A stretch of DNA of 58,921 bases from a virus. Each line of letters begins with the position of its first letter. The stretch's first letter is position 1. Below, piece by piece: positions 35,965 through 43,442 of this stretch. The notes below the pieces were generated by a model. It was given only the letters and a program-made list of their open reading frames with translations, was not told the DNA's origin and made no database searches. The translations under genes were made by a program, and so were the position numbers. The stretch is taken from the IMG/VR virus record IMGVR_UViG_3300025030_000118, positions 1 to 58,921 of that record; one strand, given 5' to 3'.

Positions 35965-36347
35965 TATATTGTTCCTTGTATTTCTTTTATTTTGTTATTA
36001 TATTTTTCATGTTCTAATAATAAATCATTATTATCTTTTTCTATATCTTTTATTTGTTTATTGTATATTTTAAACATATCGGAAGTTATATCAGGACTCA
36101 TAAGTCTATATATTTCATCCAGTGTTTTTTTATTTTCCTCAATTTTTTCTTTTATGTTTTTATTTTTAGATGTATAGTATTCTTCTTCTGCATTAATATT
36201 ATTATTATCATTAACAATAGATAAACTTCCAAAGCTATTAAAAGATACATCATGAGTGCTTAATATTTTTTTAATTAAGGATAAGCTTTCAGATGTATAT
36301 CCTAGATCAATTATTTTCTTTATCTTTTGAAATATCACCTTTGACAT
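35964..36347 (-). CDS. Coiled-coil hypothetical protein
   Basis: 127 residues from the ATG at 36347, preferred because AAGGAT lies about 7 bases upstream; a longer start at 36374 has no binding site. The C-terminal half is strongly helical (NKNIKEKIEENKKTLDEIYR; NKQIKDIEKDNNDLLLEHEK). Unknown family. It forms a small block with the gene at 35053 and the C25-like protease, downstream of primase. Confidence 0.5.
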   Translation of the reverse strand: MSKVIFQKIKKIIDLGYTSESLSLIKKILSTHDVSFNSFGSLSIVNDNNNINAEEEYYTSKNKNIKEKIEENKKTLDEIYRLMSPDITSDMFKIYNKQIKDIEKDNNDLLLEHEKYNNKIKEIQGTI

Positions 36348-36432
36348 TCTTTTTATCCTTTTTCTTTTTATCATTTTTTTGAATTTGCTCAGAAGGAATA
36401 ATTTTTCCTCCTGTTATTATCTTTTTTAACAT
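36307..36432 (-). CDS. Small Lys-rich ORF overlapping primase stop
   Basis: 41 residues: MLKKIITGGKIIPSEQIQKN, then a Lys/Asp-rich tail. Its ATG lies inside the stop region of the primase gene, and its end overlaps the start of the coiled-coil gene, the tight packing seen for real genes here. The binding site (AAGGAG) is unusually far away (14 bases). Not recognised; moderate to low confidence. Confidence 0.4.
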   Translation of the reverse strand: MLKKIITGGKIIPSEQIQKNDKKKKDKKNVKGDISKDKENN

Positions 36433-37478
36433 AATAAATTTCTTTTCTCCTTGTTAATTATTATTTCAAAAATATCTTTTGATTTTTCAATAGATATTTT
36501 TATGTCTTCTTCTTTCATGTTTCCAGGATCTTTAGAGTCGTAGGGTACTATATATATATCACATATGTTTTTCATGTCTTCGATTACTTGATCTCTTGCT
36601 TTATAACCACTATTATCATTATCGAAAAATAAATATACTTTTTCAGTATATTTCTCTAATAATCTTATTTGATTTTTAGATAAAACACTTCCCATAGTTG
36701 CTACTACATTTGGAAATCCAGCCTGTGTTATTTTAAAAACATCGAAAGGACCTTCTGTTAGTATTATACCATGTTTATTAGAATATTTTTTGACCTTGTT
36801 AAGGTTATATAATATTTCATTTTTCTTAAGCCCATAACTATTAGCATACTTTACTGGGTCTTTGTTAGTTACATCTCTTCCAATAATTCCAACTAGTTCA
36901 TCATTATCGTTTCTAACTGGAATCGTTATTCTTTTAGTGTATCTTACCTTTTCTCCGTTTTGTATTATCCAGTTATCTGTATATCCTAGTTCAAAATACT
37001 TGCATATATTTTCTTTAATTCCTCTTTCATATAAAAAAGGATGTCTTTTTCTATATTTTTCTAATAGTAAATTATCTAGAGGAATACATATATTTTTTTC
37101 TTTATTTATTATATTTAGTTTTTCAGATATAATATTTATTGCATTTTTTCTTTTAATTTCCAACATTATATCATCTTCTATATCTATAGATATTTCATAT
37201 TTGTTTTTTAAATACTCTAAGACATCTTTATCTCTTTCTAGGTTTTTTATTTTTTTTATAAGATCTACTAGATTCCCGCCCCCACACGTGAAGCAGTTAT
37301 ACGTACCATCTTCCATATGTATTCCAAAAGATGGTCTTCTTTCCTTTCCTAGTTTATGAAAAGGACAATAAGACTGAATATTATCACTAATAATTTTGCC
37401 AGTAGTTCTTATATCAAGATCTTTTATTAAAAGATCAATATCTATAGCAGATTTTATAAATTCAAGTATTTTATTCAC
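36426..37478 (-). CDS. dnaG: DnaG-like primase
   Basis: 350 residues. A CHC2-type zinc finger has Cys38, His41, Cys62 and Cys65 (YCPFHK; YNCFTCGGGN). The TOPRIM domain has Glu242 in ILTEGPFDVFK and Asp286/Asp288 in LFFDNDNSGYKARDQ. The middle has the RNA-polymerase-core motif (RITIPVRNDNDELVGIIGRD). It lacks the bacterial C-terminal helicase-binding domain, so it is a compact phage primase. It is joined end to end with the helicase gene. Confidence 0.9.
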   Translation of the reverse strand: MNKILEFIKSAIDIDLLIKDLDIRTTGKIISDNIQSYCPFHKLGKERRPSFGIHMEDGTYNCFTCGGGNLVDLIKKIKNLERDKDVLEYLKNKYEISIDIEDDIMLEIKRKNAINIISEKLNIINKEKNICIPLDNLLLEKYRKRHPFLYERGIKENICKYFELGYTDNWIIQNGEKVRYTKRITIPVRNDNDELVGIIGRDVTNKDPVKYANSYGLKKNEILYNLNKVKKYSNKHGIILTEGPFDVFKITQAGFPNVVATMGSVLSKNQIRLLEKYTEKVYLFFDNDNSGYKARDQVIEDMKNICDIYIVPYDSKDPGNMKEEDIKISIEKSKDIFEIIINKEKRNLLC

Positions 37479-38776
37479 TAGTCATCTATAATCCATTCAT
37501 CTGAATTTGTACTAGTTATTATTACAGTTTCTTCCTCTTTACTTATTTCTCTTATATTAGAATTATCCATATCCCAAGATATTGGTATTATTTTTTTACC
37601 AGGACCTTCTCTGGAAAGCAAGCAATAAAGATGCATTAGTTTATTTTCTCTCATTTCATCACTTTGGTATAATGCCCAGGAAAAATCTAAATACCTATTG
37701 ATTCTTTTAGTAAAACTAACTTGATCTTCATGTGGCTCATGTCTTACTTTTTTTATTTTATCATCTTTTTTTACTTTTTCAACCTCAGATTGCATTTGAG
37801 AAATAAGTACAACTGGCATATTTAATTCTTGTTGTATTTTTTTATTTATAGATAACATTACTTGAGTAATTTGTCTCCATTCATCAAATTTATTACTAAT
37901 ATCAATATGAGATAACTGATCAATAAAAACTATTTGAGTATTATATTTTTCTATACAATATTTTGTGTGTTTGTATATGTCTCTGACGTTACAATCTTCA
38001 TTTACTATTATTAGTTTTCCACCTTCTGTTTGACATACAGATATATTTTTTTCGAATTTTTCAATATCTTCTTCGTTTAAGCTTCCTTTTCTTATTTTAT
38101 CATAAGATATATTAGATAAAACAGCATCTAATCTTCTAGCTATTCTATCTCTTGTCATCTCAAGGGAGAATAATAATACATTAACTCCTTGCTTAAGAAG
38201 ATTATTAATAAGATATAAGGAAAACCAAGTTTTACCTACTTTAGTATCTCCTAGTATTAAATGTAATTCACTCGGCAAAAAACCCTGACTTTCTTGATCA
38301 AAAGATGGGATTAAACTTTTTATACCATTTTCTTTTATATTCAATACATGATCTTCGTAATCTTGTAGTCTGTCTGATTTGTTATACTCAAAATAAACTT
38401 CTTTTTCATCTTGATGTGGAGACATACATTCATATTCTATTTTGTTTAATAAATATGTTTTAATATCTATATTTTCATCTAAATTTTTAATTTTTTCTAT
38501 TATACCATAAATATTAGATAAGTTTTTTCTCCTTATTATTTTTTTCATTATTATATCAATATCTAATGGATCTTCTATTTTATCTATCTGATAGTCCTCT
38601 AGTTCTTTAAATCCTGGAACTTTTTTATATTCTTCCCAATAGTCTTTTATTTCTTTGAAAGCTTTAGAATAATTATCGTTCAAAAATAAACTTTGATCAA
38701 TCTTATATTTAGGACTATCTATTAAATCTGGATTTTGAATTATACAGTTAATTAACATGTTCTCATAATTTGCCAT
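37478..38776 (-). CDS. dnaB: DnaB-like replicative helicase
   Basis: 432 residues. A short N-terminal helical domain (1-100) precedes the RecA-like core: Walker A GDTKVGKT (176-183), VLLFSLEMTRDRIARRLDAV, Walker B TQIVFIDQLSHIDI and VVLISQMQSEVEK. SWALYQSDEMRE corresponds to the arginine-finger and beta-hairpin end. It should form a hexamer driving the fork, with the adjacent loader (38793) and primase (36426). The last base is shared with the primase start. Confidence 0.9.
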   Translation of the reverse strand: MANYENMLINCIIQNPDLIDSPKYKIDQSLFLNDNYSKAFKEIKDYWEEYKKVPGFKELEDYQIDKIEDPLDIDIIMKKIIRRKNLSNIYGIIEKIKNLDENIDIKTYLLNKIEYECMSPHQDEKEVYFEYNKSDRLQDYEDHVLNIKENGIKSLIPSFDQESQGFLPSELHLILGDTKVGKTWFSLYLINNLLKQGVNVLLFSLEMTRDRIARRLDAVLSNISYDKIRKGSLNEEDIEKFEKNISVCQTEGGKLIIVNEDCNVRDIYKHTKYCIEKYNTQIVFIDQLSHIDISNKFDEWRQITQVMLSINKKIQQELNMPVVLISQMQSEVEKVKKDDKIKKVRHEPHEDQVSFTKRINRYLDFSWALYQSDEMRENKLMHLYCLLSREGPGKKIIPISWDMDNSNIREISKEEETVIITSTNSDEWIIDD

Positions 38777-38792
38777 TGTTATTCCTTTATCT

Positions 38793-39572
38793 CTAAAATA
38801 ATGGTTTTAATTTTTTTATATTATTAGATTCTAGTAGAGATTCGAGATAAAAAGATTTTTCTGTTCTATAATCTATATCTCTTTTAACTTCTTTTTCTAT
38901 TAGTTTACCTTTAATTAAGCTTATAATATTTAGAGCATAAGATGATATATCTTTTATTGGACAGTTTGCAGTAATTATAGTTGGTTTGTTTCTTCTATTT
39001 CTATATCTTATGATATAATCTAAATAGAATTCTATATAACTTTTATCTTTTGTATATTCTCTAGATATATCATCTATAACTAAAAAATCTATTTCTTTTA
39101 TTTTTTCTATAAAATCTCTTGTTTTGTTAGAAAACCTATCATCTAAATAAGATATTATTTCTGACAAAGTAGTAAAGAACGGTTTATATTTTTTAGTTCT
39201 TATTGATTCTTTTAATACACATACTGATAACATTGTTTTTCCAGCACCAAGACGACCCCATAAATAAAGTCCTATTCCATTTTCATATGCTTTATCTATA
39301 CTATTTATATATTTTTTTACTGTGTTGTAAGCATTTTTATCATTGTTGTTTTCTTTTTCGAAATCTTCTAGTTCTAGATAATGATATTCTTCATATATTC
39401 CACAAGAGTTATATATTTTCCTTATTTTTTCCTCAACTACACAATAACAATCATTATTATTGACTTTTCCAGTATTGTTACATTCTTTACAATAGTTAAT
39501 TTTTGAATATCTAATATATTCCGAAGCATCGATTTTATTCATTTTGGATAGTTTTTCAGAGTCAAATTTCAT
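38793..39572 (-). CDS. DnaC/DnaI-like helicase loader ATPase
   Basis: 259 residues. The N terminus has a Cys cluster (YCKECNNTGKVNNNDCYC, residues 27-44), as in DnaI-type loaders. The AAA+ core has Walker A WGRLGAGKTML (105-115) and Walker B IDFLVIDDISREY, with sensor-like TIITANCPIKDI. It lies immediately upstream of the helicase in the operon. It would open or place the DnaB-like ring on ssDNA. It overlaps the preceding gene by four bases. Confidence 0.85.
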   Translation of the reverse strand: MKFDSEKLSKMNKIDASEYIRYSKINYCKECNNTGKVNNNDCYCVVEEKIRKIYNSCGIYEEYHYLELEDFEKENNNDKNAYNTVKKYINSIDKAYENGIGLYLWGRLGAGKTMLSVCVLKESIRTKKYKPFFTTLSEIISYLDDRFSNKTRDFIEKIKEIDFLVIDDISREYTKDKSYIEFYLDYIIRYRNRRNKPTIITANCPIKDISSYALNIISLIKGKLIEKEVKRDIDYRTEKSFYLESLLESNNIKKLKPLF

Positions 39573-40714
39573 TTTTTATCCTCTTTATACATATATGCAT
39601 ATTTTCTCATAATATCGATAGATGGTGGAGTATCGATCCAATTATCCCCAGCTTCTTTTATAAAGTTTTTATATTCTTCATCATTAATCCTACAATCATT
39701 TTTGGCTTCTAGTATTATCCTTACAAACACTTTATGTTTTTTATCTATTTCTCTTTTCTTTTCTTTAAATTCTTCACTAAATAATAATGTTCCGTTCTTG
39801 TATAATTTTATTATGTCTTTTATATTCATTTCTCTTTGAGATATATCAATATCTTCTTTATTGAAAGGAAGATTCCATTCGTTTTTATTTTTATTTATAA
39901 TATTTAACGTCCTTCCAATTTGAGGAAGAGAATAATATTTTAATGTCATAGGTAATTCATCACCATCAAATACCATTCCATCATATTTTTTACTTATTGA
40001 GTCTTCATATACGCCCCTTATACATTTAAAAAGATCTTCTAGTTTTATATCTCCATCATTTTTTAGAAGTTTAGCCTCTCTGAGAGATCTTGAAAAAAAT
40101 GATTTACTTATATCTTTTAGATTGTATTCACTAAACATTCTCATAGATATATCATATAGATTGTAATCTGAAAGTTCTTTTTCAACTGGAGGTGGTACTA
40201 CTATTTGTCTTAGTTCTTTTTTCTCCTGACAGTTTTCGATTGTTTTTGATTCTATTTTAATTTCTATTGGTGTTGGTGTTGGATTTTCTTTACATAAATA
40301 TATTTTATCATTTTCGATATATATCATACCATTAATTTTTTTTATTATTTTTTCTATTCGTATTTCACTTTCATTTATATTTTGAGATATTTCTTTCAAT
40401 GTTAATCCTATTTTTTGTATCCATGTATTATTGTGTTTAAAACCATAATGATATTTAATTAAATTAATTATAATTTTCATTGTTATATTTTTAGTAATTA
40501 TACCAATATAGTCTAATATCTCCACAGGCATTACTATATTATTATTTAGTTCTAATAAATTTAATATTTTACTATCAACAAATATACTATAATTCCATAA
40601 ACTGTTTTTACATTCCTCACAAAACGGTAAATTCATTAAATTAATATTTTCATTATTTTTTACTATAATTTTTTCTTCTTTGGCACCCTTTTTGGAACAA
40701 TTTTTACATATCAT
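39569..40714 (-). CDS. Putative primosome/replication-initiation protein with zinc finger
   Basis: 381 residues. N-terminal Cys pairs (ICKNCSKKG at 2-10, FCEECKNS at about 32-39) form a likely zinc finger. A helical section about 60-150 (TLKEISQNINESEIRIEKII) looks like a winged helix. The C-terminal helical part is unassigned. It is first in the operon before loader, helicase and primase, so it may recognise the origin or remodel it like DnaD/DnaA-type proteins. That is inference; no family is recognised. Confidence 0.5.
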   Translation of the reverse strand: MICKNCSKKGAKEEKIIVKNNENINLMNLPFCEECKNSLWNYSIFVDSKILNLLELNNNIVMPVEILDYIGIITKNITMKIIINLIKYHYGFKHNNTWIQKIGLTLKEISQNINESEIRIEKIIKKINGMIYIENDKIYLCKENPTPTPIEIKIESKTIENCQEKKELRQIVVPPPVEKELSDYNLYDISMRMFSEYNLKDISKSFFSRSLREAKLLKNDGDIKLEDLFKCIRGVYEDSISKKYDGMVFDGDELPMTLKYYSLPQIGRTLNIINKNKNEWNLPFNKEDIDISQREMNIKDIIKLYKNGTLLFSEEFKEKKREIDKKHKVFVRIILEAKNDCRINDEEYKNFIKEAGDNWIDTPPSIDIMRKYAYMYKEDKK

Positions 40715-40744
40715 AATTAATATTCCTTATATATTGTTTTTACT

Positions 40745-40773
40745 ATTATATAATAAAAAAAAGATATTGTCAA
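40745..40773 (-). promoter_or_regulatory. Minus-strand promoter for primosome operon
   Basis: On the - strand TTGACA (40773-40768), 17-base spacer, TATAAT (40750-40745), both consensus. It reads into the gene starting at 40714. It is divergent from the + promoter at 40787. Confidence 0.85.
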
Positions 40774-40786
40774 ACCTATTTTGATA

Positions 40787-40814
40787 TTGACAATATAAAT
40801 ATGTATGTTATAAT
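40787..40814 (+). promoter_or_regulatory. Plus-strand promoter divergent from primosome promoter
   Basis: TTGACA (40787-40792), 16-base spacer, TATAAT (40809-40814). It reads toward the IS element and, beyond it, the SSB/DnaE operon. It was probably the original promoter of that operon before the element inserted. Confidence 0.75.
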
Positions 40815-40861
40815 AGAAGAAAAGAAGGTGTTTTTGTCCTCTTTAACCATTGAGAGAAATT

Positions 40862-40879
40862 CCCTCCCTTCAGGTAGGG
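40862..40879 (+). other. Left-end subterminal hairpin of the IS element
   Basis: CCCTCCC pairs with GGTAGGG with one internal mismatch and a TTCA loop. Imperfect hairpins of this kind are recognised by TnpA in IS200/IS605 elements, set about 15-20 bases inside the cleavage site. Confidence 0.6.
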
Positions 40880-40968
40880 GTTATAAATCAGGGTAAATTT
40901 TAGGGGCTAGAGATTTTGTAAAATACAGTATAATATAGGTAGAGATAATAATTTAGGAGCTTATAAAT

Positions 40969-41382
40969 ATGTATCACTTAGATAAAACAAGTAACTCTGT
41001 TTTTTCTTTATTTTTCCACTTTATAACTGTAGTAAAGTACAGACAAAGGATTTTTACAGATGATACTATAGTATCCAATGTAAAACTAATTATGGATGAG
41101 ATAGCTAAAGATTTTGATGTTTTAATTATAGAACAAGAATGTGGAGAAGATCATATACATATTTTATTCAAAGCTAAACCGACCTTAGATATTACTAAGT
41201 TTATAAATATCTTAAAAGGTCACAGCTCTAGGAAAATTAGAGATAAGTATAAAGATTTCTTAAAGGATAAGTTATGGGGCGATAATTTATGGTCTCCGTC
41301 TTATTTTTTGGCTACTTCAGGTAATGTAACAATAGATATTCTTAAAGAATATATAGATAATCAGAGGTCTTTGCAGGAATAA
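40969..41382 (+). CDS. tnpA: IS200/IS605 transposase TnpA (Y1 HUH)
   Basis: 137 residues, complete. VFSLFFHFITVVKYRQRIF at the N terminus, the HUH motif at His62-Ile-His64 (GEDHIHILFKAKP), LKGHSSRKIRD, LWGDNLWSPSYFLAT and the catalytic Tyr128 in EYIDNQ are all in place. It cuts and rejoins single-stranded DNA at the hairpin ends. The preferred substrate is ssDNA such as a replication fork's lagging strand. Its stop overlaps the tnpB start by one base. Confidence 0.95.
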   Translation: MYHLDKTSNSVFSLFFHFITVVKYRQRIFTDDTIVSNVKLIMDEIAKDFDVLIIEQECGEDHIHILFKAKPTLDITKFINILKGHSSRKIRDKYKDFLKDKLWGDNLWSPSYFLATSGNVTIDILKEYIDNQRSLQE

Positions 41383-42599
41383 TGATCACTTATAAATATA
41401 GATTATATCCAAATCGAGACCAGATAGATTTGATGTGGTCTCATTCTAGTAAACTAAATTGGGTTTATAATTATTTTTTAGATCAGAGAATACAAGAGTA
41501 CAAGACTAATCATAAGTCCATCAGTCGTAAAAAACAGCAGTCAGAATTAGTAGATCTTAAAAACAAATATCCGGACCTGAAAGAAATACATTCTCAGGTC
41601 TTACAACAGGTCCCTCTTAGATTATATAAGAGTTATAAAGTTTTTTTCAAGAGATGTAAGTTAGGACAGGGGCCACCTAAATTTAGATCCTGTAAGAAAT
41701 TTTTCACTCTGGTTTATCCTCAGTCAGGTTTCAGTATACAGGATAATATTTTACACACCAAGGTTTATGGAGATATTAAATTCTATAAATCTAGACCAAT
41801 AGAGGGTAATATACAGCAGATTCAGATCACTACTTATAAAAATAAATGGTATCTTTGTGTACTAACAGATCACATTAGACCATCTTCAGATACGGACCTA
41901 AATAAAATGATAGGTATAGATCTAGGAATTACTAATCTTGTAGCGACCAACGAGGGTGAAATCATAAAGAACAAGAATCATGCTAAATATTTTGACAAAC
42001 AGATCAATAAATTAAAGTCAAGGAGGGATAAAAATTGTAAAAAGTATTCTAGGAAATCTAAGGAACTAACTAAGACCATAAACAGATTGTACGACATGAA
42101 GAATAATAAGACCAGGGATTTTCTTCATAAGGTTTCTAAAAACCTATCCAGTAGATTTGGTACGATCTTTATAGAGGACTTAAATCTTAAGACCATGTCA
42201 GAATCTGATATAACTGGATTAAATAGGGAGCTCAGAAACTCCCAATTATCTAGATTTGCAGGTATGGTTATTTACAAGACTAAGAGGACTTTAAAACTGA
42301 ATCCATTTAATACTTCTAAGACCTGTAGTCAATGCGGACATGAATATAATATGCCTTTACACATCAGGGTTTTTAGATGTCTTAATTGTGGTCTTGTAAT
42401 AGACAGAGATGTAAATTCTAGTAAAAACATTTATTGCCTGGGACGGGCCGTTCTATCTAGTAATAAGGAGTTAGAAATGATAGAATGTACTGGATTTTCA
42501 ACTATGACGATCCGGGAATACTGGTCTAATCAGCCAGCACTGCAGACTAAAGATGATAGGAGAGATCCAAAAGAATCTCCTGTCTTTAGGCAGGAGTAG
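41382..42599 (+). CDS. tnpB: TnpB RNA-guided nuclease of IS605-type element
   Basis: 405 residues, full length. RuvC residues are Asp180 (IGIDLGITNLVA), Glu265 (TIFIEDLNLK) and Asp343 (DRDVNSSKNI). A zinc ribbon lies between the last two (CSQCGHEY, then FRCLNCG). The N terminus has the usual TnpB start (YKYRLYPNRDQIDLMWSHSS). TnpB proteins are omega-RNA-guided nucleases that cut the vacated site and so retain the element. The 3' end of the gene overlaps the right-end hairpin, the usual source of the guide RNA scaffold. Confidence 0.95.
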   Translation: MITYKYRLYPNRDQIDLMWSHSSKLNWVYNYFLDQRIQEYKTNHKSISRKKQQSELVDLKNKYPDLKEIHSQVLQQVPLRLYKSYKVFFKRCKLGQGPPKFRSCKKFFTLVYPQSGFSIQDNILHTKVYGDIKFYKSRPIEGNIQQIQITTYKNKWYLCVLTDHIRPSSDTDLNKMIGIDLGITNLVATNEGEIIKNKNHAKYFDKQINKLKSRRDKNCKKYSRKSKELTKTINRLYDMKNNKTRDFLHKVSKNLSSRFGTIFIEDLNLKTMSESDITGLNRELRNSQLSRFAGMVIYKTKRTLKLNPFNTSKTCSQCGHEYNMPLHIRVFRCLNCGLVIDRDVNSSKNIYCLGRAVLSSNKELEMIECTGFSTMTIREYWSNQPALQTKDDRRDPKESPVFRQE

Positions 42600-42604
42600 T
42601 TCAA
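42577..42604 (+). ncRNA. Right-end hairpin, predicted omega-RNA 3' scaffold end
   Basis: CTCCTG (42577-42582) pairs with CAGGAG (42591-42596), then TAGTTCAA. In IS605-type elements the omega-RNA runs along the 3' end of tnpB through this hairpin and takes its guide from the flank, here bases from 42605 on. The 5' end of the RNA cannot be placed. Confidence 0.5.
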
Positions 42605-42606
42605 AT

Positions 42607-42687
42607 GATTATATAATTGAAACACAATTAGAAAATCTATTGACAAAATTATTAAACGATTATATAATTGAAACACAATTAGAAAAT
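42607..42687 (+). repeat. Two 30-bp direct repeats containing -10 boxes
   Basis: The 30 bases at 42607-42636 are repeated exactly at 42658-42687, with 21 bases between. Each copy begins GATTATATAATTG, so each carries a TATAAT. The spacer supplies a TTGACA that completes a promoter with the second copy. The first copy abuts the right end of the IS element. Confidence 0.9.
42640..42668 (+). promoter_or_regulatory. Promoter for SSB/DnaE operon
   Basis: TTGACA (42640-42645), 17-base spacer, TATAAT (42663-42668), then AGGAGG and the ssb start at 42701. Because it lies downstream of the IS element, it would keep this operon expressed despite the insertion. Confidence 0.85.
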
Positions 42688-42700
42688 AGGAGGAAAAATT

Positions 42701-43420
42701 ATGGGAACTGGAGAATATGGTTTCGAGGCTGCTGAAAAAGGATCGAATGAAGTAGCAGAAAAAAAGAGGCAAGGACAAGGAGGAAAAAAGGAATTTTCAA
42801 TGGAAGATTTCCTAAAGAGAAATTTTAGGCTAAAAAATATTGGAGATGAGTCAGCTATTAGATTTTTAGAAGAAGATGAGAGTAAATCAATTCTAACTTA
42901 TAAGAAACATACGATTCAAACTGGAACAGGGTTTAGACATCCTGCATGCTGGGGAACAGGTTGTCCTTTTTGTAAAAAGGGAAATAAACAAAGAACATCT
43001 ATACTTATGAATATTATAGATAAAAGAGATAATTTGGTTAAAATATTTGAGATCAATGCAACAACGTGGGGATGGTTTGTTGCATATAAAAGAAGATTAA
43101 AGAAAAGTGGAAAGCCAGATCTTTTATCCGATAGAGATTTTGTTATTGCGAAGGCTTCCGATAAAGGAGATTTTAATATTACCTATGATGATCCTTCTCC
43201 TTTAACAGATGATCAGAAAAACATGAAAAGATGGGATCTTTCTAAAAAAGCCAGTCCAAGACCTGTGGAAGAACTTAAGAAAATGTTTCCTTCTTTTTTT
43301 GAAGACGATGAAGAAACTCCTTCTTCTCCACCATTTGATACAAATGTTACAGAAGTTAAAGAAGTTACAGAAGATCTTCCTAGTGATGATGATCTTTTTC
43401 CCGATTTTGATAAAGTGTAA
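42701..43420 (+). CDS. ssb: Single-stranded DNA-binding protein (phage type)
   Basis: 239 residues with AGGAGG upstream. The central OB-like region includes a probable zinc site with His80, Cys83, Cys88 and Cys91 (HPACWGTGCPFCKKG). The C terminus is acidic (PSDDDLFPDFDKV), the tail used by SSBs and gp32 to recruit partners. It precedes DnaE by 22 bases. The pattern fits Zn-containing phage SSBs. Identification is by motif and context, not a diagnostic fold signature. Confidence 0.65.
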   Translation: MGTGEYGFEAAEKGSNEVAEKKRQGQGGKKEFSMEDFLKRNFRLKNIGDESAIRFLEEDESKSILTYKKHTIQTGTGFRHPACWGTGCPFCKKGNKQRTSILMNIIDKRDNLVKIFEINATTWGWFVAYKRRLKKSGKPDLLSDRDFVIAKASDKGDFNITYDDPSPLTDDQKNMKRWDLSKKASPRPVEELKKMFPSFFEDDEETPSSPPFDTNVTEVKEVTEDLPSDDDLFPDFDKV

Positions 43421-43442
43421 ATAATTATCATTAGGAGATATA

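Larger units (their letters stand above)
40848..42604 (+). mobile_element. IS200/IS605-family element with tnpA and tnpB
   Basis: About 1.76 kb. The left side follows TTTAAC (40842-40847), the same kind of pentamer/hexamer used as target by IS605 itself. A subterminal hairpin lies at 40862-40879. The right side ends at a hairpin (42577-42596) and TTCAA. There are no terminal inverted repeats or target duplication, as expected for single-strand transposition. Both genes are intact, so it may be active. It lies between a promoter and the SSB gene without breaking a phage gene. Exact ends are inferred, within a few bases. Confidence 0.8.

Noticed and set aside
36862-37359. 165-codon open frame on the plus strand
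   Set aside because: Lies wholly antisense to the primase, whose zinc finger and TOPRIM motifs are clear; Leu/Phe/Ser-rich as typical for antisense of AT-rich coding DNA.
42607-42687. Repeated 30-mers as a mini CRISPR array
   Set aside because: Only two copies, a 21-bp spacer that contains a -35 box, no cas genes; better explained as a duplicated promoter segment.
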